This document shows, piece by piece, positions 26,035 to 34,119 of a stretch of 64,000 nt of DNA. Under the pieces are notes generated by a model that was given only the letters and a program-made list of their open reading frames with translations, searched no databases and was not told the DNA's origin. Made by a program: the position numbers and the translations under genes. The stretch is from contig JBOGNO010000009.1 of NCBI GenBank assembly GCA_050747245.1, positions 124,001 through 188,000 on the forward strand. Reading direction: 5' to 3'. Source of the DNA: JBOGNO01 sp050747245 (GTDB lineage Bacteria; Acidobacteriota; Terriglobia; Acidiferrales; UBA7541). Numbering within the stretch: the first letter of the stretch is position 1; every line of letters begins with the position of its first letter.

Positions 26035-27021
26035 ATGTTTCCAGACGAACTCAAGATCCGCGACCGCGTAATTCGTCCCGCGACAATGCTCGCGCCAATG
26101 GCGGGTGTGACGGACACGGTTTTTCGACGCGTGATCCGAGGGTTGGGCGGCTGCGGGCTAATCATGACCGAGTTCACAAGCTCAGAAGGCCTTGCGCGCA
26201 ACGCTCAGCGCACTCTGCACTATCTTTATTTCGAGGAAGATGAGCATCCCATCGCGGCGCAGCTTTTCGGCGCACAGCCTTCGGTGATGGCTGCAGCCGC
26301 GGCGCTTTCTGAGAGTCTCGGCTTCGACACCGTGGATATCAATCTCGGATGTCCCGCCAAAAAAGTGGTGAAGTGCGGCGGCTCGGGGCTATTGCGCGAT
26401 CTTCCGCTGTTGCGAGAGATTCTAGAGGCGGTTCGCAAGGCAGTGCACATTCCTCTGACCATAAAGATTCGTTCCGGCTGGGATGAAACTAACATCGTTG
26501 CAGTGGAAGTGGCGCGCATGGCAGAAGATTGTGGTATTGAGGCCATCGCCGTGCATCCGCGCACGCGTGCTCAAGCGCTGGGAGGCTCGGCAGACTGGGG
26601 CGTGATTCGGCGCGTCAAGGAGTCAGTCGCGATCCCCGTCATCGGCAACGGCGACATCCGCTGCCCGGAAGACGCCGTGCGGATGGTCGACGAAACGGGA
26701 TGCGACGCGGTGATGATCGGCCGAACCGCAGCCATCAATCCATGGATATTCCGGCAGATCGAAGAGTATCTGGCAACGGGGCGATATGATGAACCATCGG
26801 AATCGGACCGCTTTCGGCTGCTCTCTGGATATTTCCGCAATCTTGTCGCCGCGGGGATCCCCGACGCCGCGGGCAAAATGAAACAGTTTGCCTGCTGGTT
26901 CACGCACGGAGTGCGCAACGGCGGGGAATTGCGACATCAGATTCATGCTTCGCGCACGCCTGCCGAAATCCTCGAACGCGTGGACTCGTTCTCCGCTCAA
27001 ACAGTTTCGTCGCCAGAGTGA
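26035..27021 (+). CDS. dusB: tRNA-dihydrouridine synthase
   Basis: FMN-dependent enzyme reducing uridine to dihydrouridine in tRNA D-loops. The TIM-barrel shows LAPMAGVTDTVFRRV near the N-terminus and the active-site block VDINLGCPAKKVVKCGGSGLLRDLP with catalytic Cys (about residue 103). VHPRTRAQALGGSADW and VIGNGDIRCPEDA follow, then MIGRTAAINPWIFRQI. At 328 residues it is the usual DusB length. Bacterial DusB is often beside fis or ntrBC, but here the upstream neighbour is a BlaI-like gene. It ends 31 bases before the convergent rsmI. Confidence 0.94.
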   Translation: MFPDELKIRDRVIRPATMLAPMAGVTDTVFRRVIRGLGGCGLIMTEFTSSEGLARNAQRTLHYLYFEEDEHPIAAQLFGAQPSVMAAAAALSESLGFDTVDINLGCPAKKVVKCGGSGLLRDLPLLREILEAVRKAVHIPLTIKIRSGWDETNIVAVEVARMAEDCGIEAIAVHPRTRAQALGGSADWGVIRRVKESVAIPVIGNGDIRCPEDAVRMVDETGCDAVMIGRTAAINPWIFRQIEEYLATGRYDEPSESDRFRLLSGYFRNLVAAGIPDAAGKMKQFACWFTHGVRNGGELRHQIHASRTPAEILERVDSFSAQTVSSPE

Positions 27022-27052
27022 CTCATGCGAAAGATTTCCAGGCGCGGATGGG

Positions 27053-27940
27053 TCAATTCGAATTGTCGGTGCGGCTCACCAGCCATTGTTTATACGCTTC
27101 GCGGCGGGTAAGGCCGCATTCGCGCGCCGCCTGTTTGAGCGCCACTTTCTGATCAATTCCGCGCTCACGCATGATTTCTTCGATGCGATTGACGAGATTC
27201 GCAGCTGGTGTTGACGCTCCCTCGCCGCGCGGATGCGCTGCGGCGTCCGCTGCGCCGATAACCAGCGTGATTTCGCCGCGCGGAGCACGCTCGCAAAATG
27301 ATTCGAGGAGTTGACTAATCCGCCCGCGAATAAATTCCTCATGCAGTTTGGTGACTTCGCGCGCCACGACGGCACCGCGATTTCCAAGGATTTCAAGTGC
27401 GTCCTCGAGAGTGTCCACTAGCCGGTGCGGAGCTTCATAAAAGACCAGCGTGCGGGGCTCCACTGCTAGGCGGCGCAATTCCTTTCGCCGGGCACTTTGC
27501 CGCGCGGGCAGAAATCCTGCGAAAACAAATTCGCCAGTATCCATCCCGGAAACGGCCAGGGCCGCGACTAGAGCAGATGCCCCAGGCACTGGCACGACCG
27601 GAATTCCATGACGATGGCAAAGCGTGACCAGGTGATGCCCCGGGTCGGAGATGATGGGCGTGCCCGCATCGCTCACCAGCGCGATTTTCGCGCCGCGCTC
27701 GAGATCGATAACCAGTTCGGGAGCGCGCGTGAGCTCGTTGTGTTCATGATAACTCTCAAGACGCGTGCGAATGTCGAAGTGTGAGAGTAGCTTCCTCGTT
27801 TGGCGCGTATCCTCGCAGGCGATGAGGTCCGCTTCCTTCAAGATCCGCAGGGCGCGCAGGGAAATGTCTTCGAGGTTGCCGATAGGCGTGGACACCAGGA
27901 AGAGGCGGCCCGGTCCGGAGTTTGCTGCGGTCGTTTTCAT
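27053..27940 (-). CDS. rsmI: 16S rRNA (cytidine-1402-2'-O)-methyltransferase
   Basis: SAM-dependent tetrapyrrole-methylase-fold enzyme that 2'-O-methylates C1402 of 16S rRNA. Characteristic blocks are FLVSTPIGNLEDISLRALRILKEADLIACEDTRQT, ALVSDAGTPIISDPGHHLV, VPVPGASALVAALAVSG, FAGFLPARQSARRKEL and REVTKLHEEFIRG. The C-terminal helical extension (IDQKVALKQAARECGLTRREAYKQWL) is typical. The 295-residue length is normal. It is convergent with dusB and divergent from the FmdB-like gene. Confidence 0.96.
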   Translation of the reverse strand: MKTTAANSGPGRLFLVSTPIGNLEDISLRALRILKEADLIACEDTRQTRKLLSHFDIRTRLESYHEHNELTRAPELVIDLERGAKIALVSDAGTPIISDPGHHLVTLCHRHGIPVVPVPGASALVAALAVSGMDTGEFVFAGFLPARQSARRKELRRLAVEPRTLVFYEAPHRLVDTLEDALEILGNRGAVVAREVTKLHEEFIRGRISQLLESFCERAPRGEITLVIGAADAAAHPRGEGASTPAANLVNRIEEIMRERGIDQKVALKQAARECGLTRREAYKQWLVSRTDNSN

Positions 27941-28052
27941 GGCGGTCGCGAAACGGCTGGAATTCTATCACATAGCCGCGCGGCCATTTTGCGATGGGCC
28001 GACGCGCCGTGGTAGCATTCCGATTCTGCCACTTCCCAAAAGGAGCTGCCAG

Positions 28053-28364
28053 GTGCCTCTTTACGAATACGAATGCGCGAAGTGCGGACACCTATTTGAA
28101 AAGATCGAGAGTGTCTCCGCTTCTCGTGTGAAGAAGTGCCCGAAGTGCGGGGGCAAAGCCCCGCGCAGGCTTTCCGCCCCGGCCATACAGTTCAAAGGCT
28201 CTGGATGGTACGTCACCGACTACGGCGGCAAGAGCGCCCCTCCTGCAGCTGAGAAGTCCGAAACACCGGCCTCTGCGGCGGAATCAAAGGATGGCGGTAA
28301 GCAGAAACCCGACGCCAAGGAGCATGCTGCAAAAGAATCACCGAAGAAATCGAAGAAGGAATGA
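28053..28364 (+). CDS. FmdB-family zinc-ribbon protein
   Basis: Small putative regulatory protein of 103 residues. The GTG at 28053 is chosen because AGGAG lies seven bases upstream and it yields the family start MPLYEYECAKCGHLFEKIE. The zinc ribbon is CAKC...CPKCGG, followed by the usual PRRLSAPAIQFKGSGWYVTDYGGK. A long Lys/Ala/Glu-rich disordered tail makes up the C-terminal third. The family's function is poorly defined. It converges on galU, with 11 bases between the stops. Confidence 0.88.
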   Translation: MPLYEYECAKCGHLFEKIESVSASRVKKCPKCGGKAPRRLSAPAIQFKGSGWYVTDYGGKSAPPAAEKSETPASAAESKDGGKQKPDAKEHAAKESPKKSKKE

Positions 28365-28375
28365 AGCCCATCCGC

Positions 28376-29269
28376 CTAAGTTCGTATGCCGCGCAGGTAG
28401 GCGCGAAATTCGGCACCGAACTCGGCATTGCGCAGCGCCAACTCCACGGTAGCCTTCAAGAAGCCTAACTTGTCGCCCGCGTCGTACCAATTGCCGTCGC
28501 TAACGTGCGCCCACAGGCCCTTCTCCTGCGCGAGAGTCCGCAGGGCATCCGTGAGCTGAACCTCGCCTCCGCGCCCGGGCTTTGTTGCCTCGAGATACGA
28601 AAAAATCTCCGGTGGCAGGACGTAGCGGCCCGCAATGCTCAAATTCGAAGGTGCGCTCTCAACGGCAGGCTTCTCGACCAGATCCGCGACGCGCAGCAGC
28701 CGTTCGCCCCACTGCGTTCCTGGAGCGGGCTTGGCTTCCACGATGCCGTAGTTTTGCACGAGTTCGCGCGGAACGGGCGAAACAGAAATGGCACCTTGTC
28801 CGGTGGACTGAAAAATTTCCGCGAGAGATTGCGTGGCCGGCACAGTCCCGTGAAAAATCACGTCACCCAGAAGAACTGCGAAAGGCTCGTCGCCTACCAA
28901 GTCCCTCGCCGTGAGCACCGCGTCCCCCAGACCCCGCGGCTCGCGCTGGCGCGTGTAACTGAATTGCAGGTTGCCGCCGATGTTGCGGACCTTTTCCGCT
29001 CGCTCCTGCTGCCCGCGTTCTTCGAGAAACCGTTCGAGTTCGGGCGAAGAATCAAAATGATCCTCGATGGCGTTCTTGCGACGGCCCGTGACGATGATGA
29101 TGTTCTCGATACCGCTGGCCGCGCATTCTTCCACGGCATACTGAATCAGAGGCTTATCTACCACCGGAAGCATTTCCTTGGGCTGCGCTTTCGTGGCTGG
29201 AAGGAAACGGGTGCCCAGCCCGGCAGCTGGCAGGACGGCTTTTCGCACGCGTCGGATCGTGTTGGTCAT
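28376..29269 (-). CDS. galU: UTP-glucose-1-phosphate uridylyltransferase
   Basis: Forms UDP-glucose for polysaccharide and lipopolysaccharide synthesis. The 297-residue product shows the nucleotide-binding VLPAAGLGTRFLPATKAQPKEMLPVVDKPLIQY, AVEECAASGIENIIIVTGRRK, FAVLLGDVI and GRYVLPPEIF, then the C-terminal block LWAHVSDGNWYDAGDKLGFLKA. All are diagnostic for GalU. It lies 37 bases downstream of the eIF2B-like gene on the same strand, so the two may be co-transcribed. Confidence 0.95.
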   Translation of the reverse strand: MTNTIRRVRKAVLPAAGLGTRFLPATKAQPKEMLPVVDKPLIQYAVEECAASGIENIIIVTGRRKNAIEDHFDSSPELERFLEERGQQERAEKVRNIGGNLQFSYTRQREPRGLGDAVLTARDLVGDEPFAVLLGDVIFHGTVPATQSLAEIFQSTGQGAISVSPVPRELVQNYGIVEAKPAPGTQWGERLLRVADLVEKPAVESAPSNLSIAGRYVLPPEIFSYLEATKPGRGGEVQLTDALRTLAQEKGLWAHVSDGNWYDAGDKLGFLKATVELALRNAEFGAEFRAYLRGIRT

Positions 29270-29306
29270 GGAAGAAGCAGCACTTTACGGAGAGCCTTTC
29301 TCGTTG

Positions 29307-30239
29307 TCAATCGTTCGCAGATGACCCGCGCTCGGCGGCGATTTCCCTCAAGCGAGGAGAGACCTCGATCGTGTCGAGCGCGCGCTTCACCTGTCGCGGA
29401 GACATCCATCCGCGCTCAGTAAGCAGCAGAATGCGCGGTGAGTGTCTCACCAGCTCAAAGTATAGATTGTAGACGCTGACGCGGCGCGGCGGATTCTTCC
29501 AGAGATCCTCCTCTGGGCCAAAAGTCCAGTCCCAACGCGGCGGCTTGCGGCTCCGCTCCGGCCAAAACTTCGTAGTGTCCGCCAGCAACACCACCGTGCC
29601 GCGCGCGCGCCGCGTTTCATGGATCAGCACTCGTGAACCTGCTTTGCAGGCGATCCATCCGGGAAGCACAGCATCTGCGCCGAGAACTGCGACTACGCCG
29701 CTGAAGGTCTGGCTGAAGAGTCCGGCATCGCTGAAAAACTCCGTCTTGATTCCGCCGCGGCTCAATCGCAACGCCATGAGCAAGCCTTCGTTGCCCGGCC
29801 TGCTTTCCGAGCAACACACGCTTTCGATTCGCGAACGCGCTCGCAGCAACGCTTTGGCAACCGTCGAGCTGTATGAATACGTATACACGATTTCCTTTTC
29901 GCCGCGCCGGCGTATCCAGCGATAAAACTTGGCCGCGATGCGGTCCGCGGCACTGCGAAGTTCGCTGCGGAATCTTCGCGACACGGCCGCGAGTTGGGCG
30001 CGCGGATCCGGTGCGTCCACTGCATGCGCCACTTCGTTCGCCAGGCGCAGCAGCGGCGCCATGGAAGGCTGCGCACGCAACAGCGCTTCCGCAATCTCTA
30101 GCAATTCGGCTTCTGCGGGATCGCGCTCCCTGCGCGACCAGGCTTCGAGCGCTGACGCGGCGCGCAGTGCAATCGCAGTCGCACCGCCCTGATGGTCGCG
30201 GGCGATTACTTCGATTTCACGCCGTAGAATTCGTTCCAC
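29307..30239 (-). CDS. eIF2B/MtnA-like sugar-phosphate isomerase-fold protein
   Basis: Member of the initiation-factor-2B alpha/beta/delta superfamily, which in bacteria includes methylthioribose-1-phosphate isomerase and ribose-1,5-bisphosphate isomerase. The 310 residues contain an N-terminal helical region, then TYSYSSTVAKALLRA, CCSESRPGNEG, KTEFFSDAGLF and VAVLGADAVLPGWIACKAGS. Those blocks are the family core, but the usual NKIGT is degraded to ACKAGS. The conserved catalytic Cys/Asp pair cannot be assigned with certainty. Function is unknown; a link to the galU gene behind it or to nucleoside salvage is speculative. Confidence 0.7.
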   Translation of the reverse strand: MERILRREIEVIARDHQGGATAIALRAASALEAWSRRERDPAEAELLEIAEALLRAQPSMAPLLRLANEVAHAVDAPDPRAQLAAVSRRFRSELRSAADRIAAKFYRWIRRRGEKEIVYTYSYSSTVAKALLRARSRIESVCCSESRPGNEGLLMALRLSRGGIKTEFFSDAGLFSQTFSGVVAVLGADAVLPGWIACKAGSRVLIHETRRARGTVVLLADTTKFWPERSRKPPRWDWTFGPEEDLWKNPPRRVSVYNLYFELVRHSPRILLLTERGWMSPRQVKRALDTIEVSPRLREIAAERGSSAND

Positions 30240-30244
30240 GCGCG

Positions 30245-30256
30245 TATGCTAGCATA
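30245..30256. promoter_or_regulatory. Palindromic divergent -10 region
   Basis: The 27-bp gap between the eIF2B-like gene (minus) and tsaD (plus) contains the perfect 12-bp palindrome TATGCTAGCATA. It can be read as a -10-like TATGCT on each strand, so transcription could start in both directions from one site. The minus start would fall close to the eIF2B-like ATG at 30239. No convincing -35 was found. Confidence 0.35.
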
Positions 30257-30266
30257 GAGTCTTCGA

Positions 30267-31415
30267 GTGGCAGGAAAATGCACAGTGGCAACGCACGAAA
30301 ACCTGATTCTTGCGATTGAGTCATCCTGCGATGAGACCGCGGCGGCCATCGTCGCCGATGGGCGACGGATTCTCTCCAACATTGTCGCTTCGCAATTCGC
30401 GATTCATCGCAAGTACGGCGGCGTGGTGCCGGAATTGGCTTCGCGCGAGCATCTGCGCAAGATCGTACCGGTAGTCCGCGAAGCATTTGCCGAGGCGGGC
30501 GTGCCATTGGCCGACATAGACGCCATCGCAGTCACGCACGGCCCGGGCCTCGTCGGCTCGCTGCTCGTGGGCGTGACCTATGGAAAAGTTCTCGCCATGT
30601 CGCTCGGCAAGCCGCTCATTGCCGTAAACCATCTCGAAGGCCACATTCACGCCGTGATCTTGGAAGCATTCGCCGCAGGGAGGCAGCCGGAATTCCCCGC
30701 CGTATGTTTGATTGTCTCGGGTGGCCACACCATTCTTTATAACGTAACGGCCTGCACCGTAAACGGCCCCGAAAACCCGCTGCGATTTTCCTATACGCGC
30801 ATCGGCGGCACGCGCGATGACGCTGCCGGCGAAGCTTACGACAAAGTCGCCAGGATGCTCGCACTGGGTTACCCGGGGGGGCCGGTAATTGACCAGCTCG
30901 CTCCCCACGGTGATGCGCGGGCCATCCGTTTTGCTGAACCCAAAATGAAAGGGAACCCATTCGATTTCAGCTTTAGCGGCATCAAGACTGCAGTCTTTTA
31001 TCACCTGCGCAAACATGCGGAGCTTGTGCCAGAAATTCAGGCTCGCGAAGCAGCCTTGAACAAAGGTGTGCGTCGTGCGGAGGATCTTCTTCCGCTCGCG
31101 AGTCGCGCGACGCTGGATCTGGTGGCAAGTTTTCAGCGTTCCGTCTGCGGCAACCTCGTCGCGCGCACGCTCGGGGCAGCGGAAGAATGCAACGCGCGTT
31201 CTGTGCTGGTTTCGGGCGGCGTGGCAGCCAATCGCGAATTGCGCCAAACCTTCGAGGAGGAAGCGCGCCGCCGCGCCTGCCAGGTATTTTTCCCCAGCCG
31301 CGCGCTTTCGACCGACAATGCGGCCATGATCGCAGCTGCCGCTTATCCGAAATGGCTTGCGGGTGAGACCGCAGATTTTACGCTCAACGCCGAAGCCAAT
31401 TTGCCCCTCGCCTAG
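30267..31415 (+). CDS. tsaD: tRNA N6-threonylcarbamoyladenosine transferase
   Basis: Catalytic subunit that, with TsaB and TsaE, transfers the threonylcarbamoyl group to A37 of ANN-decoding tRNAs. ASKHA fold with ILAIESSCDETAAAIV, GGVVPELASREHLRKI (metal-ligand His), VTHGPGLVGSLLVG, NHLEGHIHA (second His pair), CLIVSGGHT and LVSGGVAANRELR, ending STDNAAMIAAAA. The 382-residue length assumes GTG 30267; GTG 30285 with AGGA upstream gives MATHENLILAIE and is equally plausible. TsaB is encoded separately at 38470. Confidence 0.96.
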   Translation: MAGKCTVATHENLILAIESSCDETAAAIVADGRRILSNIVASQFAIHRKYGGVVPELASREHLRKIVPVVREAFAEAGVPLADIDAIAVTHGPGLVGSLLVGVTYGKVLAMSLGKPLIAVNHLEGHIHAVILEAFAAGRQPEFPAVCLIVSGGHTILYNVTACTVNGPENPLRFSYTRIGGTRDDAAGEAYDKVARMLALGYPGGPVIDQLAPHGDARAIRFAEPKMKGNPFDFSFSGIKTAVFYHLRKHAELVPEIQAREAALNKGVRRAEDLLPLASRATLDLVASFQRSVCGNLVARTLGAAEECNARSVLVSGGVAANRELRQTFEEEARRRACQVFFPSRALSTDNAAMIAAAAYPKWLAGETADFTLNAEANLPLA

Positions 31416-31437
31416 CCAAATTTCTTCTTTCAGATTA

Positions 31438-31466
31438 TTGCAATTGCGCCTTGTCAGTCTTAGTAT
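31438..31466 (+). promoter_or_regulatory. Promoter of DUF3857-protein gene
   Basis: TTGCAA (31438-31443), a 17-bp spacer and TAGTAT (31461-31466) lie just after tsaD and about 43 bases before the ATG at 31510. This points to independent transcription of the following gene. Confidence 0.5.
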
Positions 31467-31509
31467 TTCCCCATTTCCGGGCGGCAAAACGACACGCAGG
31501 AGCCTACTC

Positions 31510-33528
31510 ATGACAACTAACAAGAGCCCTTTGTGGGGGTTTCTGATTCTCTACTTTCTGGCGTGGGTTCCGGCCGGGACGGGGCAACAATCCTCTTCCG
31601 CCGCCGATCCATGGCCACCCATTTCTAAAGAAGAGCTGGCCTTGAAAGACAATCCGGCACTCCCAAATTCTCCGGCGATGATACTTTACCGGGAAGTGTA
31701 CGCGGACGACGTGCAGTCCTTCCGATCTGAGTATTATCGGGTCAAAATTTTTAATGAATCGGGAAAGAAGTATGGCGACATCAAGATCTTGTACCTAGCC
31801 AACCAGACCGACGTGCAGGATATTCGCGCGAGAACGATTCGAGCGGATGGCACAGTCGTGGATTTCCACGGAGAAATGTCAGAGGCGACCGTCGTCAAAG
31901 CACGTAGATTCAGATATCAGCAGATAACGTTGAGTTTGCCGGACGTGCAGGTGGGAAGCATCATTGAGTACTCCTATAAATTCCATAGGCACCAGAAAGC
32001 CCCCGATGTTCTGAGGAATCCGGAGAATTACATCCCGCAGGGTTTTTTTTCGTATCCAACTGCTAGCTGGACCCTCCAAGATGAGCTTTACACGAGTCAC
32101 GCCAGTTTTATCCTCCGTCCCTTGCCCAAGGCACACCTCGTGTGGAGCACTTTAAATGTTCCAAGCACGACAGCCCCAACACTGCAGCCGAATGGCACCT
32201 ATCGCCTCGAACTCCACAACATCCCCGCTTTCCAACCAGAGGATTTTATGCCTCCCGAAGACTTTCTCAAGCCACGAGTCGAATTCGTGTACACAATAGG
32301 GTGGGGAAACGCCCAGAGTTTTTGGGCCGACCAAGGAAGGTTTGCATCGGATAGTTATAAGAAGTTTATCGAACCCTCGAAGGTCATCGAGCGGGAAGCA
32401 AACTCCATCGTCAGTCCCGGAGACTCACCGCAAGCCAAGCTCCGAAAGATCTACGCCCGGTGCCAGCAGATTCGCAATCTGGGTTACGAACGGCCACGGA
32501 CCGAGAAGGAAATAAAAGAGGAAGGTCTTAAAGATAACAAGAATTCTGAGGACATCCTGAAACATGGGTATGCATGGGGAAACGAGGTGAACTTGTTCTT
32601 CGTGGCCTTGACGCGTGCTGCAGGAATGGACTCCTCACCAATTCTCGTCGCGACGCGCGATCGCGACTTCTTCTACAAAGATATTTTGGATGCGGGACAG
32701 CTTGACGGAATGGTTGTAGTTGTCCGGCTAGGCTCCGATAGGTTGTATTTCGATCCCGCAACACGCCCCTGTCCTTATGAGCTTCTTCCCTGGAGTGAGT
32801 CTGGTGTGAAAGGTGTTGAGGTGACTCCTGCCGGGGGGCAACTGATCAGCACTCCCGAACCCACTAGCGTCAACTCGGTCATCGAACGCAAGGCCTCATT
32901 TGTGCTCGATAAAGACGGGGACCTGAGTGGAAAGCTCGCAGTCGAGTTTCGAGGCCAAGAAGCTTTGGAACGCCGCCAAACGATGTGGACAGAAGACGAT
33001 GTCGCGAGGCGCCAGAAACTGGAGGATGAAGTGAAGACATGGCTGCCGGAGGGCGCAACCATTGAGCTAACTAAGCCTCCGGAGTGGCAGCAGACAACAG
33101 GCACTCTGCGAGCTGAATTCAATGTGAAGTCTTCGCAATCGACGACGTCGATTGGCAAGCGGATTCTCTTGCCCTCAGGTATCTTTCATCCCACTCGGAA
33201 ATATCCTCTTCAAAACGCCGTTCGGGCTTACCCGTTGTATATAGAATATCCCTACCAGGAATCGGACGACATCACAATAGAGTTGCCCGCCGGTTACCAT
33301 GCGGGACACGTTCCGGAGCCTCTTCTGAAGACGGCACAATTTGGAGAATACGAATCACAAGCCCAGAGTTTGGGAAGCACGCTTCATCTGAAGCGACATC
33401 TTCAGATGGACAGCTATTATTTCAACAATCAAGTTTATGGTGATTTGAAGGCCTTTTTCGCCGCCGGGAACGCGCGCGATGAGGACCCGGTGATTCTCGA
33501 ACCTGAGGCGCCAGCGCCCCCCAAATAA
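31510..33528 (+). CDS. Exported DUF3857 / degenerate transglutaminase-fold protein
   Basis: The 672-residue product starts at ATG 31510 (AGGAG upstream) with a signal peptide (GFLILYFLAWVPAGTGQQ). A DUF3857 beta-domain follows at about 70-230 (IRARTIRADGTVVDF, LPDVQVGSIIEYSY), then a transglutaminase-like region at about 300-430. In that region the expected Gly-Asp-Cys-Lys block reads HGYAWGNEVNLFFVALTRAAG and the expected His segment reads DGMVVVVRL. Catalytic Cys and His are therefore both absent, although YFDPAT keeps the Asp. A C-terminal beta-rich domain ends the protein. By eye its GC content is lower than that of its neighbours. A binding or structural envelope role is likely. Confidence 0.82.
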   Translation: MTTNKSPLWGFLILYFLAWVPAGTGQQSSSAADPWPPISKEELALKDNPALPNSPAMILYREVYADDVQSFRSEYYRVKIFNESGKKYGDIKILYLANQTDVQDIRARTIRADGTVVDFHGEMSEATVVKARRFRYQQITLSLPDVQVGSIIEYSYKFHRHQKAPDVLRNPENYIPQGFFSYPTASWTLQDELYTSHASFILRPLPKAHLVWSTLNVPSTTAPTLQPNGTYRLELHNIPAFQPEDFMPPEDFLKPRVEFVYTIGWGNAQSFWADQGRFASDSYKKFIEPSKVIEREANSIVSPGDSPQAKLRKIYARCQQIRNLGYERPRTEKEIKEEGLKDNKNSEDILKHGYAWGNEVNLFFVALTRAAGMDSSPILVATRDRDFFYKDILDAGQLDGMVVVVRLGSDRLYFDPATRPCPYELLPWSESGVKGVEVTPAGGQLISTPEPTSVNSVIERKASFVLDKDGDLSGKLAVEFRGQEALERRQTMWTEDDVARRQKLEDEVKTWLPEGATIELTKPPEWQQTTGTLRAEFNVKSSQSTTSIGKRILLPSGIFHPTRKYPLQNAVRAYPLYIEYPYQESDDITIELPAGYHAGHVPEPLLKTAQFGEYESQAQSLGSTLHLKRHLQMDSYYFNNQVYGDLKAFFAAGNARDEDPVILEPEAPAPPK

Positions 33529-33563
33529 GCTCAGCGGTTCAAGCTTAATAGGAGCAGAATGAA

Positions 33564-34076
33564 ATGAAAGAGACGCCCGGTGAATACAAGCGCCGCATCT
33601 TGCGATTTGTGAGAAATAGAAATCCGCTCGAGGTCCAGGCGGCGACACCCGCAGCGCTGTCACGTTTAACTCGCGGAGTGCCCCAGCACCGCCTGCGCCA
33701 GCGTCCGGCGCCAGGAAAATGGTCCGTCGCGGAGATTCTCGCCCATCTCTCCGAAGCAGAGCTAGTGGGCGGCTATCGCTTGCGCATGATTCTTGGCGCT
33801 CCGGGCACGGCCATCCAGGCTTACGATCAGGATTCCTGGGCCAAGACCGGGAGTTACGCGCGGCGCAACCCCCGCGAATCGCTCGCTCTGTTCACAGCCT
33901 TGCGCAGAGCGAATCTCGCACTGCTTCGCACGCTGCGCCCTGCGGAATGGAAGCGCCATGGAATGCACGCTGAGCGGGGCCGCGAATCCATCTCGCAGAT
34001 TACACGCATGTTTGCAGGCCACGACCTGAATCATCTCGCGCAGATTAAAAGAATTCTCGGCCGCGGCAACAATTGA
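33564..34076 (+). CDS. DinB/YfiT-like four-helix metalloprotein
   Basis: Probable member of the DinB superfamily of four-helix, metal-binding proteins, 170 residues. The helix 2 motif PGKWSVAEILAHLSEAE and the C-terminal AGHDLNHLAQIKRIL (HxxxH) supply the His triad typical of this fold. Known relatives act as thiol-dependent transferases (bacillithiol, maleylpyruvate isomerase), but the substrate cannot be assigned. AGGAG lies nine bases before the ATG. It is flanked by the DUF3857 and hydantoinase A genes on the same strand. Confidence 0.85.
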   Translation: MKETPGEYKRRILRFVRNRNPLEVQAATPAALSRLTRGVPQHRLRQRPAPGKWSVAEILAHLSEAELVGGYRLRMILGAPGTAIQAYDQDSWAKTGSYARRNPRESLALFTALRRANLALLRTLRPAEWKRHGMHAERGRESISQITRMFAGHDLNHLAQIKRILGRGNN

Positions 34077-34119
34077 CATATCCTCCCCTGTCGCCACAGC
34101 CCTGCGGCGCTAGCCAGAC

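Noticed and set aside
30321..31523. 400-codon minus-strand frame opposite tsaD
   Set aside because: Antisense shadow of a certain gene.
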